DNA of 10,093 nucleotides from Desulfobulbaceae bacterium. GTDB taxonomy: Bacteria > Desulfobacterota > Desulfobulbia > Desulfobulbales > Desulfobulbaceae. Position numbers and translations under genes: made by a program. The notes beneath the pieces are model-generated. The model saw only the letters and a program-made list of their open reading frames with translations, was not told the origin of the DNA and did not search any database. Below are positions 1 through 5,678 of the stretch, in pieces. The stretch lies in NCBI GenBank assembly GCA_011322715.1, contig DRLX01000559.1:1-10093 (forward strand), in the 5' to 3' direction. How positions within the stretch are numbered: the first letter of the stretch is position 1; each line of letters begins with the position of its first letter.

Positions 1-236
1 ATAAGGTTTCTCGGTTGCGCCAGAGGACTTTTGATGGCTCCGTAAATCAGGACGGCGGACGCCCCGAAGGAGCCGATGATCATGACCAGGTCCGTTTGTG
101 CCAGGAGATTATAATTTAAGGCCGCCACTGCGGAAATACCCAGAAAGGCGCCGATCCAGGACCAGGCGATCTCAGAGAGACTTACCCTGGGCGGACTTTT
201 GGTTGAGCCTTTCATCTTGTTGAAATAGTCTTGCAT
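1..236 (-). CDS. HPP family integral membrane protein, 3' part missing (runs off left edge)
   Basis: I translated this directly from the reverse strand; 78 codons are visible before the window ends. After a polar N-terminus there is a hydrophobic segment at about residues 23-45. A second follows at 51-67 and leads into the GSFGASAVLIYGA stretch and then SPLAQPRNL (residues 70-78). That Gly-rich run followed by SPxAQPRN is the hallmark of the HPP family (about 160-180 residues, four membrane segments), so roughly half the protein is missing. HPP proteins are inner-membrane proteins; plant and cyanobacterial members have been linked to nitrite transport, but most bacterial ones have no proven role. 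The ATG at 236 lies 21 bases after the stop of the CBS-domain gene, which suggests one transcript. Only a weak ribosome site precedes it, and Met8 is a possible alternative start. The CBS partner fits the common CBS/HPP pairing and may regulate it. Confidence 0.85.
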   Translation of the reverse strand, partial: MQDYFNKMKGSTKSPPRVSLSEIAWSWIGAFLGISAVAALNYNLLAQTDLVMIIGSFGASAVLIYGAIKSPLAQPRNL

Positions 237-257
237 AATTTTCACGTTGTGGAAATG

Positions 258-896
258 TTAAGCCGGGCCATCCTCCGGGCGGATCATATCCCTCTGGATC
301 AGCGGTGTATGGATAATATCTTCTCTTGAGACAATGCCGACCAGGAATCCCTGCTGGTCCGTGACAGGTACCCTGTTGATTTTCTTTTCTTTGAGAAGAG
401 CGGAAATTTCCAGCAGGCTTGTTTTTCGGCTCACGGTTACGGCGGGGGAGGTCATGATATCCTCAACCTTTTTTTCCCTGATTGCCAGGGCGGCGCAACC
501 TCGTGCCATCAGACAGCGAGCCACTACGTCCATGAACGTTTTCGGGCCGTTCGGCCCCATCCTGGCAAGAAAATCCTTTTCGGATAACACCCCTGCGACA
601 AGCATGTCTGCGGTGACCACCGGAATTCCCGATACCCTTTTGGCAGCCATTAGATCTGCAGCCTCCTGAACCGGTGTTTCCGGCCGCACGGTAATGACCG
701 TTTTGGTCATAATATCTTCCGCGGTAACGGATTGGGCGATTCTCTGCAGGGTATGATGATACACGATCCTGTACAGGTCCTTAAAGTCTCCTGGTGTAAT
801 GTCCAGATAACCGGGAATTTCCTTCATCGCCTGGTAAATATCCTGGTCGGATATGGGCAGCGGGGATGCGTCGGTCATGGTGTTCGGCATGGTCAT
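258..896 (-). CDS. Tandem CBS-domain protein (probable regulatory partner of HPP protein)
   Basis: The protein has 212 residues and two CBS domains. CBS1 spans about 59-113, from the AEDIMTKTVITV strand to GVLSEKDFL. CBS2 spans about 143-196, from VEDIMTSPAVTV to GIVSREDII. The domains are joined by a longer linker (about 114-142) containing two cysteines, and an N-terminal helical part (about 15-58) precedes them. CBS pairs form Bateman modules that usually bind adenine nucleotides and control an attached or partner protein. There is no catalytic domain, so this looks like a stand-alone cytoplasmic sensor. The start at 896 is supported by an AAGGA ribosome site eight bases upstream; Met3 and Met7 are less likely. 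It is the first gene of a unit with the HPP membrane protein. The ligand cannot be told from sequence. Confidence 0.9.
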   Translation of the reverse strand: MTMPNTMTDASPLPISDQDIYQAMKEIPGYLDITPGDFKDLYRIVYHHTLQRIAQSVTAEDIMTKTVITVRPETPVQEAADLMAAKRVSGIPVVTADMLVAGVLSEKDFLARMGPNGPKTFMDVVARCLMARGCAALAIREKKVEDIMTSPAVTVSRKTSLLEISALLKEKKINRVPVTDQQGFLVGIVSREDIIHTPLIQRDMIRPEDGPA

Positions 897-1150
897 AACA
901 GCTTTCCTTCAGCAAAAGTAGTCAAGTAGGGGCTGTGTTGATATCATTTTCAAAGTCGGCAGGCGAACTACAGAGCATCAATGGTAAAGTTTGTCTGTTT
1001 CCTGCAAATTGAACCTGCAGACCTAATAGTGTAAGGATGATTTCTTCATTTGTCTATAATACATTGTGGCTTTTTTGTCCTTGTAGAGCATGTTCTTTCC
1101 CATACCATCGATGAGCACCATACCCAGGAAGGAATAATTACAAAATACAA

Positions 1151-1188
1151 AAGGCTTTATCCCGCTACTTCTTCCGGGATAAAGCCTT
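1151..1188 (-). terminator. Rho-independent terminator of the tRNA-Leu unit
   Basis: A perfect 14-bp inverted repeat (1151-1164 with 1175-1188) encloses a 10-base loop. On the minus strand the stem is followed by TTTTG then TATTTTG, giving a U-rich tail. It begins 11 bases after the encoded CCA end of the tRNA, so it should end that transcript. On the plus strand the stem is not followed by a comparable T tract. Confidence 0.85.
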
Positions 1189-1198
1189 GTTTGTTTGC

Positions 1199-1285
1199 TG
1201 GTGCCGGAGGTCGGAGTCGAACCGACATGAGCATAAGCTCGCTGGATTTTGAGTCCAGTGCGTCTACCAGTTTCACCACTCCGGC
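1199..1285 (-). tRNA. tRNA-Leu, anticodon CAA, with encoded CCA end
   Basis: The reverse strand folds as a class II tRNA. The acceptor stem GCCGGAG pairs with CTCCGGC, followed by discriminator A and an encoded CCA at 1201-1199. The anticodon stem-loop is CTGGA-CTCAAAA-TCCAG with anticodon CAA at 1251-1249, which reads UUG leucine codons. The variable arm is long (GAGC-TTAT-GCTC), as expected for leucine tRNAs. The T arm is GTCGG-TTCGACT-CCGAC. Both the D arm and T loop look normal and there is no intron. The gene stands alone, with its own promoter upstream and a hairpin terminator just downstream. Confidence 0.97.
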
Positions 1286-1307
1286 ACGGGATGTGAAAGT
1301 GCCCCTT

Positions 1308-1337
1308 GTAATACTGCAGCATCCATTTTGCTGTCAA
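1308..1337 (-). promoter_or_regulatory. Sigma70-type promoter for tRNA-Leu
   Basis: On the minus strand a perfect TTGACA -35 (1337-1332) is followed after 18 bases by a TATTAC -10 (1313-1308). The predicted start is near 1301, about 15 bases before the mature 5' end of the tRNA at 1285. A consensus -35 suits a stable-RNA gene. It lies in the gap after the upstream beta-helix gene, so the tRNA should be transcribed independently. Confidence 0.75.
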
Positions 1338-1399
1338 GAAGAAAGCGCATTTCCTTCCGTCGTTGAACCTTTTTCATCTCAATTCATGAAAATTCTTTT

Positions 1400-2692
1400 T
1401 TAAGGCAGGAGCAGAGGCATGATGCAGGGGGCGAGAGAAAAGTTATTCAGTTCAAATGCCCCGATATCAAAACCTTTTCGTCTCGGTCGTGCCAGGCCGC
1501 GTTGATCGGTTGTAACCTGGGCCGAAGGAATTCCGGCATCAATGGCAGGGCTTCCGGGCCTAAGGGCCATGGTTGGAGTCAGGCCGCCGTTATTGTGTAG
1601 GGGCGCGAGCAAGGGATCATGGTCGAAAATATCATCGGGCCGGATGAAAAGGCCGCATGTCGTGCCGCTGTCCAGATTGCCGCCTTCTGAAATGAGGCCG
1701 CTCTGCAGCAAACAGTTGCCGGTCGCATTACCGGCAATAATGGTATTGATCAGAATAAGGGTATTATCATTATAAATTCCTCCACCGCCTGTAGTGGAGG
1801 AATTTCCGGCAATGGTGCAGTGGAGCAGGGTTGCATTACCGGAATTACGAACAGCACCGCCCGGCAGGCTGTTGGTTCCTGTGGCGGTATTGGCAAAAAA
1901 GGTCGTGTTGGTCAGCCGAGCGGACCCTTTATTGACGATGCCGCCACCGCCCCGGCTGCTGTTGTGGTGCAGAGTGGCTGCAGTCACCTGCAGATGGCCG
2001 TTAACATCATTGTAAACAGCGCCGCCAAGGCCGGCATCATTATCATGCAGGGTTGTGTCCCTTATTGAGCAAGATCCATTATTATAGATACCGCCGCCCT
2101 CATCACTCGTCCCGGAAAGGGTATTGCCGGAAATCACAACATCGTTTATCACCAGTCGTCCCTGGTTGCGCAGGCCGCCGCCCCTGTGCATCAATCCGTC
2201 GGCAGGCAGTTTTCCGTTAATGATGGAGAGCCCTGACAGGGAAACGACCGTATCCGGACCGAAGATATCGAAGACTCTGTCAAGACCGGCGGCATCGATG
2301 AATGTTTTATCGGCTCCGGCCCCGATAATATAAACCGAATCGGTAATATCCAGATCACCGCTGCCCGCCTGATCTTCATCCCGGCCCGTCAGGCTGAGGC
2401 GATAGGTCCCCGACCCAAGGAGGATGGTATCCTCACCGGCCAGTGCATTTGCCTCTTCTATGGCGCCGCGCAGTGTACAATAGGGAAGAACCGCTGGAAT
2501 AATAATAACCAGATAGGCAACACAAAGTCCGTTTCCGGGTTCCAGATCTTGGACGTCAAATCCGGAATTAACAGTGAATGTGGCTGCACCGCCGGATCCC
2601 ACAGGCAACAGAACCTGTAGAGTGAAGAACAGCAGAAAGATGGCCGGACAGCCGATATCGTTTCGTAGCGTTTGTATGGGAGTTCTTTTCAT
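1400..2692 (-). CDS. Exported beta-helix repeat protein with CSLREA-like motif and choice-of-anchor-Q-like C-terminus
   Basis: The protein has 430 residues. A basic N-terminus and hydrophobic run (about 15-37, ending GSGGAA) look like a Sec signal peptide. Residues 38-85 hold a CSLREA-like stretch with CTLRGAIEEANAL at 72-84, though the family's usual EA is GA here. Between about 150 and 325 are irregular repeats of 24-29 residues, each carrying a GGG(I/L/A)xN turn (near 171, 199, 223, 249, 278 and 303). They have N-rich corners such as SGN and AGN, typical of a right-handed parallel beta-helix like those of polymorphic outer-membrane proteins. The C-terminal GSPAIDAG (380-387), DQRGLARP and FDIGAFE (408-414) match the choice-of-anchor Q type. 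No LPXTG, PEP-CTERM or clear autotransporter barrel follows. It is probably secreted or surface-exposed, perhaps binding polysaccharide, but the function is unknown. No clear ribosome site precedes the ATG, so the start is less certain. Confidence 0.8.
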   Translation of the reverse strand: MKRTPIQTLRNDIGCPAIFLLFFTLQVLLPVGSGGAATFTVNSGFDVQDLEPGNGLCVAYLVIIIPAVLPYCTLRGAIEEANALAGEDTILLGSGTYRLSLTGRDEDQAGSGDLDITDSVYIIGAGADKTFIDAAGLDRVFDIFGPDTVVSLSGLSIINGKLPADGLMHRGGGLRNQGRLVINDVVISGNTLSGTSDEGGGIYNNGSCSIRDTTLHDNDAGLGGAVYNDVNGHLQVTAATLHHNSSRGGGGIVNKGSARLTNTTFFANTATGTNSLPGGAVRNSGNATLLHCTIAGNSSTTGGGGIYNDNTLILINTIIAGNATGNCLLQSGLISEGGNLDSGTTCGLFIRPDDIFDHDPLLAPLHNNGGLTPTMALRPGSPAIDAGIPSAQVTTDQRGLARPRRKGFDIGAFELNNFSLAPCIMPLLLP

Positions 2693-2818
2693 GAAAATAT
2701 GAGAGCCGGGGAAAATTCAGGAATGAACAGCGTGCAACAGATATAAAGAATCCGTATCGTCCATTTTTCCATCCTTGGTGGATTACCGGACCTGGAAAAA
2801 AATCAATGAAAGAAGCAA

Positions 2819-2847
2819 TTGACAGCCGTTAAAGGGGCAGGTAGAGT
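2819..2847 (+). promoter_or_regulatory. Sigma70-type promoter for the TSUP transporter gene
   Basis: TTGACA at 2819-2824 and TAGAGT at 2842-2847 are separated by exactly 17 bases. They match the -35 perfectly and the -10 at four of six positions. Transcription would begin near 2854, leaving a short leader of about 36 bases before the start codon at 2890. The rest of the divergent gap (2693-2818) should hold the promoter of the beta-helix gene on the other strand, but I see no convincing hexamer pair for it. Confidence 0.65.
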
Positions 2848-2856
2848 TGCGCCCCT
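2833..2856. repeat. Small dyad bracketing the -10 of the TSUP promoter
   Basis: AGGGGC (2833-2838) and GCCCCT (2851-2856) are perfect inverted half-sites 12 bases apart. They enclose the predicted -10 hexamer and end at about the transcription start. The placement would suit a repressor operator. With six-base arms it could also be chance. Confidence 0.35.
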
Positions 2857-2889
2857 GTCCGTGGCAGTGTCTATGTTCCCTTTTTCGTC

Positions 2890-3612
2890 GTGTTTATGAT
2901 CATCTCTCTGCTTACCGCATGCATTTTTTTAGCCGCCGGGTTTGTCCAGGGGCTGACCGGGTTTGGTTCCGCTCTGGTGGCGATCCCTCTTTTAAGCCTG
3001 ATTCTTGATATCAAGGCCGCCGTACCGCTGTGCATTCTCAACGGACTGATTATCACGGTTTACCTTGCTCTGCATCTACGGAGGCATTTGGATCGGGCCA
3101 AGATCCTGCCGCTTGTTGCAGGATCCATTCCCGGCGTTTTTGTGGGAGCGACTCTGTTGCAGCGAGTTGATTCAGGTATAATCCGTTTCTGCATCGGATT
3201 GTTACTTATCTGTTACAGCCTCTATAATCTGCTTGTCCGACCCCGTCCTCTTGGACTTTCACGGGTATGGGGATATGCGGCCGGATTTCTGACCGGGGCC
3301 ATCGGCGCGGCATTCAGCGCCGGAGGACCGCCGGCGATTATCTATACGACATTAGCCGGTTGGAACAAGGAGGAAATCAGGGCAACGTTGAGTGGTTTTT
3401 TCGTGGCAAACGGTATCGTTACAGCCATTGTCCACGCGCTTACCGGCGTTTCTACCCCGGCAACGATGCGAATTTTTCTGGTGACGGCGCCTTTTGTTCT
3501 TCTGGGCACGGTTGCCGGTTCCCATGTGACCGGAAAGATCAACCAGCAGACATATCTACGTATTATTTATACTTTTCTTGTTGTGATGGGAATAATGATG
3601 GTTCTGCAATGA
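2890..3612 (+). CDS. TSUP (TauE/SafE) family membrane transporter
   Basis: The product is a very hydrophobic protein of 240 residues with about seven or eight membrane segments, near the usual TSUP length of 240-270. The two internal family repeats are visible. The N-terminal copy has AGFVQGLTGFGSALVAIPLL at 16-35. The C-terminal copy has GFLTGAIGAAFSAGGPPAIIYTTLAGW at 132-158, followed by the charged loop NKEEIRATL. TSUP proteins move sulfur-containing or organic anions such as sulfite, sulfoacetate or taurine-derived compounds; the substrate here cannot be read from sequence, and no sulfur-metabolism gene adjoins it. The start is GTG at 2890 or ATG at 2896; neither has a clear ribosome site, and an in-frame stop at 2842 rules out starts further upstream. 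It is the only plus-strand gene, divergent from the beta-helix gene and convergent with the lytic transglycosylase. Confidence 0.9.
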   Translation: MFMIISLLTACIFLAAGFVQGLTGFGSALVAIPLLSLILDIKAAVPLCILNGLIITVYLALHLRRHLDRAKILPLVAGSIPGVFVGATLLQRVDSGIIRFCIGLLLICYSLYNLLVRPRPLGLSRVWGYAAGFLTGAIGAAFSAGGPPAIIYTTLAGWNKEEIRATLSGFFVANGIVTAIVHALTGVSTPATMRIFLVTAPFVLLGTVAGSHVTGKINQQTYLRIIYTFLVVMGIMMVLQ

Positions 3613-3715
3613 GGCGGATATTTTCCACTTTGTTGCGTTCTTTCATTTTTTGCAGGGGTCGTGGGTTGGTGCTGAGACATTGCTCCAGGTGAACTTATCG
3701 TTTTCAAGATAGCCT

Positions 3716-4390
3716 TTAATTGATGGTTACCAGACGTCTGAGGTTAATTGAGGTTTGAAGGTGGCCTGCGGAGTGTTTGTACTCTTTATAATGACGCAGA
3801 ACCGTACGCACATAGTCGATGGTTTCAGGTATGCGGGGAATAGCGCCGAGGCGGGCGACCCGCCCCGGCCCGGCATTGTATGCAGCAAGGCTGAGCCGAA
3901 TATTGCCGGCAAAGGTATTGAGCAGAGTGCGGAAGTAGCGGGTGCCGGCGGAAATATTCTGATAGGCGTCAAAGGGATCGGTTACCTCCAGGTCTTTGGC
4001 GGTTTCCGGCATAAGTTGCATAAGCCCCTGGGCGCCGTGTGAAGAAACGGCAAACCGGTTGAAATTGGATTCGGTTTTAATAATTGCCTTGATCAGCAGG
4101 GGATCGACTTGATGCTCCATTGAGGCGTGGAGGATATGGCTTTCCAGGACCGATGTATTCGTCGGCATATGTATAGTGCGCTGCCGGTGTTGCTTCGGGA
4201 CATGAGAAAGACGGACCTGTGGCCTGTATTGTACGTTCTGATGTTCCGGTAGTTTTATCGCCCGTGCCCGCGCATCACTTGGTACATTGGTGTAATGACG
4301 CAATCCCTGATTGTCGACATAAGTATACATGGTAGCTTGTGCAACAACCGGCAGAACCAGGGCAACGAGTACGGGAATCAGGATACGCAT
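3716..4390 (-). CDS. Periplasmic lytic transglycosylase, DUF4124 plus SLT domain
   Basis: The 224-residue protein starts with a signal peptide (residues 1-19, MRILIPVLVALVLPVVAQA, likely cut after AQA). A short DUF4124-type segment follows (about 20-45, MYTYVDNQGLRHYTNVP), then a basic linker. The Slt-type catalytic domain covers about 83-205. Its motifs are all present: the catalytic Glu107 in KTESNFN, SSHGAQGLMQLMP at 116-128, NISAGTRYF at 145-153 and LAAYNAGPGRV at 168-178. Such enzymes cleave the MurNAc-GlcNAc bond of peptidoglycan, leaving a 1,6-anhydro end, for wall turnover or to make room for envelope machines. A GGAAGAGAG ribosome site precedes the ATG. It is the last gene of a three-gene unit, 23 bases after the transaldolase stop. 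I see no strong terminator in the 103-base convergent gap 3613-3715. Confidence 0.92.
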   Translation of the reverse strand: MRILIPVLVALVLPVVAQATMYTYVDNQGLRHYTNVPSDARARAIKLPEHQNVQYRPQVRLSHVPKQHRQRTIHMPTNTSVLESHILHASMEHQVDPLLIKAIIKTESNFNRFAVSSHGAQGLMQLMPETAKDLEVTDPFDAYQNISAGTRYFRTLLNTFAGNIRLSLAAYNAGPGRVARLGAIPRIPETIDYVRTVLRHYKEYKHSAGHLQTSINLRRLVTIN

Positions 4391-4413
4391 GGATGCTCTC
4401 TTCCGGCAAGTAG

Positions 4414-5058
4414 TTATTTTTGACGCTTTTCCCAGTCGGCCAGGAATTTTTCCATACCGATATCGGTCAGGGGATGTTTGGCCAGCTGGGTGATCACCTT
4501 GTAGGGAATCGTGGCGATATCTGCGCCCATGAGTGCGGATTCAACTACATGCATGGGGTTGCGGACCGAGGCGACAATGACTTCGGTGGTGAACCCGTAG
4601 TTGCGCAGGATTGTCATAATGTCGCCGATGAGGTCCATGCCGTTTTGAGAAATATCATCAAGACGACCGACAAAAGGGCTGACATAGGTTGCTCCGGCCT
4701 TGGCGGCAAGCAGAGCCTGGGATGAGGAAAAAACCAGGGTCACATTTGTTTTGATATTTTCAGCGCTCAAGCGTTTGACCGCCTTGATGCCTTCCATGAT
4801 CATCGGCACCTTGACGACGATATTGTCATGGATTTTTGCCAGCTCACGGGCCTCGGCAACCATGCCTTCCGCATCCAGGCTGACGACCTCGGCGCTTATC
4901 GGTCCGTCGACGATGGCGCAGATATCCTGTAAAATTTCGGAAAAAGGTCGTTGCTCCTTGGAAACAAGCGACGGATTGGTGGTTACGCCGTCAACCATGC
5001 CCAGTTCAAGGCCTTTTTTGATTTCGTCAATATTGGCGGTGTCGATAAAAAATTTCAT
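4414..5058 (-). CDS. Small transaldolase / fructose-6-phosphate aldolase-like protein
   Basis: The 214-residue protein has the full single-domain TIM barrel of the short FSA/TalC transaldolase family (about 212-220 residues). Visible motifs are MKFFIDTANIDEI at the N-terminus, DGVTTNPSLV (23-32), the Schiff-base lysine Lys83 in NIVVKVPM, TNVTLVFSSSQA (104-115), YVSPFVGRLDD (125-135) and ASVRNP (163-168). Members transfer dihydroxyacetone units between sugar phosphates in the non-oxidative pentose phosphate pathway, or act as fructose-6-phosphate aldolases; sequence alone does not separate the two, though bacterial members of this length are usually called transaldolase. The ATG overlaps the stop of the upstream YHS gene (ATGA), and GAGG lies six bases upstream, so translation is probably coupled. 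The enzyme is cytoplasmic. Confidence 0.93.
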   Translation of the reverse strand: MKFFIDTANIDEIKKGLELGMVDGVTTNPSLVSKEQRPFSEILQDICAIVDGPISAEVVSLDAEGMVAEARELAKIHDNIVVKVPMIMEGIKAVKRLSAENIKTNVTLVFSSSQALLAAKAGATYVSPFVGRLDDISQNGMDLIGDIMTILRNYGFTTEVIVASVRNPMHVVESALMGADIATIPYKVITQLAKHPLTDIGMEKFLADWEKRQK

Positions 5059-5321
5059 TCTTGTCCTCGCGATTCACGGGTAAAGGTATCGCAGCATTTT
5101 TCACTGCAGAAATAGTAGGTTTTTCCTTTGTGGCGCAATCTGATGGCCTGTCCCTTCGGAACAAGGGTGTGGCAGACCGGATCTTCCATCAGGATATCCT
5201 TGACCTCCGAAGACCCGGACTGGTCATGGCGACGTTTCGGTTTCCTGTTCCTCGGTCCTGTAAAAAGTCGCCAGGCGATATAAAAGAGTATCGCAAGGAT
5301 GAAAAGTCGAACCGGACTCAT
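5055..5321 (-). CDS. Membrane-anchored YHS-like (metal-binding) small protein
   Basis: The 88-residue protein has an N-terminal membrane segment (about 4-20, VRLFILAILFYIAWRLF), a basic linker (about 22-33), then a short YHS-type domain at about 46-82. That domain has DPVC (47-50) and YYFCSEKCCDTF (69-80), with cysteines at 50, 72, 76 and 77. The DPVC...YFCSxxC pattern matches the YHS/TRASH group seen in copper-handling proteins, and suggests binding of a soft metal ion. The positive linker after the anchor puts the domain on the cytoplasmic side. Its stop overlaps the transaldolase start by four bases, making it the first gene of that operon. The ribosome site (AGG) is weak. No metal-transport gene is nearby, so its role is unknown. 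Confidence 0.8.
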   Translation of the reverse strand: MSPVRLFILAILFYIAWRLFTGPRNRKPKRRHDQSGSSEVKDILMEDPVCHTLVPKGQAIRLRHKGKTYYFCSEKCCDTFTRESRGQE

Positions 5322-5378
5322 CTATTGCGCCTGCAGGGTTGCAGAATTGTCTTGGTGTCTGCATATACACATGGTTCT

Positions 5379-5406
5379 ATTATAGCCGTGGGAAAGGAAA
5401 AGTCTA
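5379..5406 (-). promoter_or_regulatory. Sigma70-type promoter of the YHS-transaldolase-transglycosylase operon
   Basis: On the minus strand a perfect TATAAT -10 (5384-5379) is preceded after 16 bases by TAGACT (5406-5401), four of six matches to TTGACA. The start would be near 5372, leaving about 50 bases of leader before the ATG at 5321. The promoter lies just inside the edge of the inverted-repeat element beginning at 5419. Confidence 0.6.
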
Positions 5407-5418
5407 ATTCAATTTCAT

Positions 5419-5546
5419 GATGGCGTCGTAAAAACTGCGATCTACTGCGTCGTGTGTCCCGGAGCGATTCACAACATACTACCTGTATGGTCGCGACCCA
5501 CCATGGAACACTACTCATTGTATATCTGTGTTTTTACTTAGCCATC
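5419..5546. repeat. 128-bp dyad-symmetric MITE/REP-like intergenic element
   Basis: The ends are 17-base inverted repeats, GATGGC-NNN-GTAAAAAC (5419-5435) and its complement (5530-5546), identical except for the central three bases. The similarity continues inward imperfectly for about 45 bases on each side. A small palindrome CATAC-N5-GTATG (5475-5489) sits at 5482, the exact centre of the element. The whole unit could fold into one long cruciform or RNA hairpin. It has no coding capacity. I recall similar GATGGC...GTAAAAA elements scattered in Desulfobacterota genomes, but cannot verify this here. The gene-free stretch 5322-5656 consists mainly of this element, the upstream operon promoter, the related end at 5564-5579 and a poly-A tract. 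Confidence 0.7.
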
Positions 5547-5563
5547 TTTGGAAAAATTTTGAA

Positions 5564-5579
5564 TTTTTACGAGTTCATC
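5564..5579. repeat. Solo sequence related to the terminal repeat of the 5419-5546 element
   Basis: Read on the minus strand this is GATGAACTCGTAAAAA. It keeps the GATG start and the GTAAAAA end at the same spacing as the terminal repeat GATGGCNNNGTAAAAAC, in the same orientation as the right-hand end and 18 bases beyond it. It may be the outer end of a nested or older copy, or part of a larger element reaching to about 5580. Confidence 0.4.
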
Positions 5580-5636
5580 AATTTTTTACCAGTCTGAAAA
5601 AAAAATCAGGAATAGAATAGAACCCCGGACGGGTAT

Positions 5637-5678
5637 GGTTGCTGGTGATGAGGGTATCAGATCCGGGAACCAGCAACC
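5637..5678 (-). terminator. Hairpin at the end of folK (possible terminator)
   Basis: GGTTGCTGGT (5637-5646) and ACCAGCAACC (5669-5678) are perfect 10-base complements around a 22-base loop that contains the folK stop codon. No U tract follows directly on the minus strand. A run of nine T occurs some 30 bases later (5605-5597), after a short CCCG-TC-CGGG hairpin. It may end or stabilise the 3' end of the lysA-folK transcript, but it is not a classic intrinsic terminator. Confidence 0.4.

Noticed and set aside
1199..1285. tRNA gene as an integration site for a genomic island
   Set aside because: No integrase and no direct repeat of the tRNA 3' end were seen in the window; the flanking genes look like ordinary chromosome.
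1023..1403. Open frames on both strands across the tRNA-Leu region
   Set aside because: They run through a complete tRNA and its terminator and show no protein-family features, so they are chance frames.
2693..2818. Possible riboswitch or small RNA in the divergent gap
   Set aside because: Short complementary stretches exist (for example TCCA...TGGA near 2770), but nothing matches a known riboswitch core such as the cyclic-di-GMP type.
3267..3692. 141-codon plus-strand frame overlapping the transporter gene
   Set aside because: It is a +1 shadow of the TSUP gene, which has clear family motifs in the other frame; the shadow is rich in Arg, Gly and Cys and has no recognisable domain.
3613..3715. 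Bidirectional terminator between the convergent transporter and transglycosylase genes
   Set aside because: Only a weak TATC...GATA pairing with four to five pairs is present and no GC-rich stem with a T tract, so no terminator is called.
5318..5518. 66-codon minus-strand frame through the operon promoter and the inverted-repeat element
   Set aside because: It crosses a perfect TATAAT promoter and a dyad-symmetric non-coding repeat, and the translation resembles nothing.
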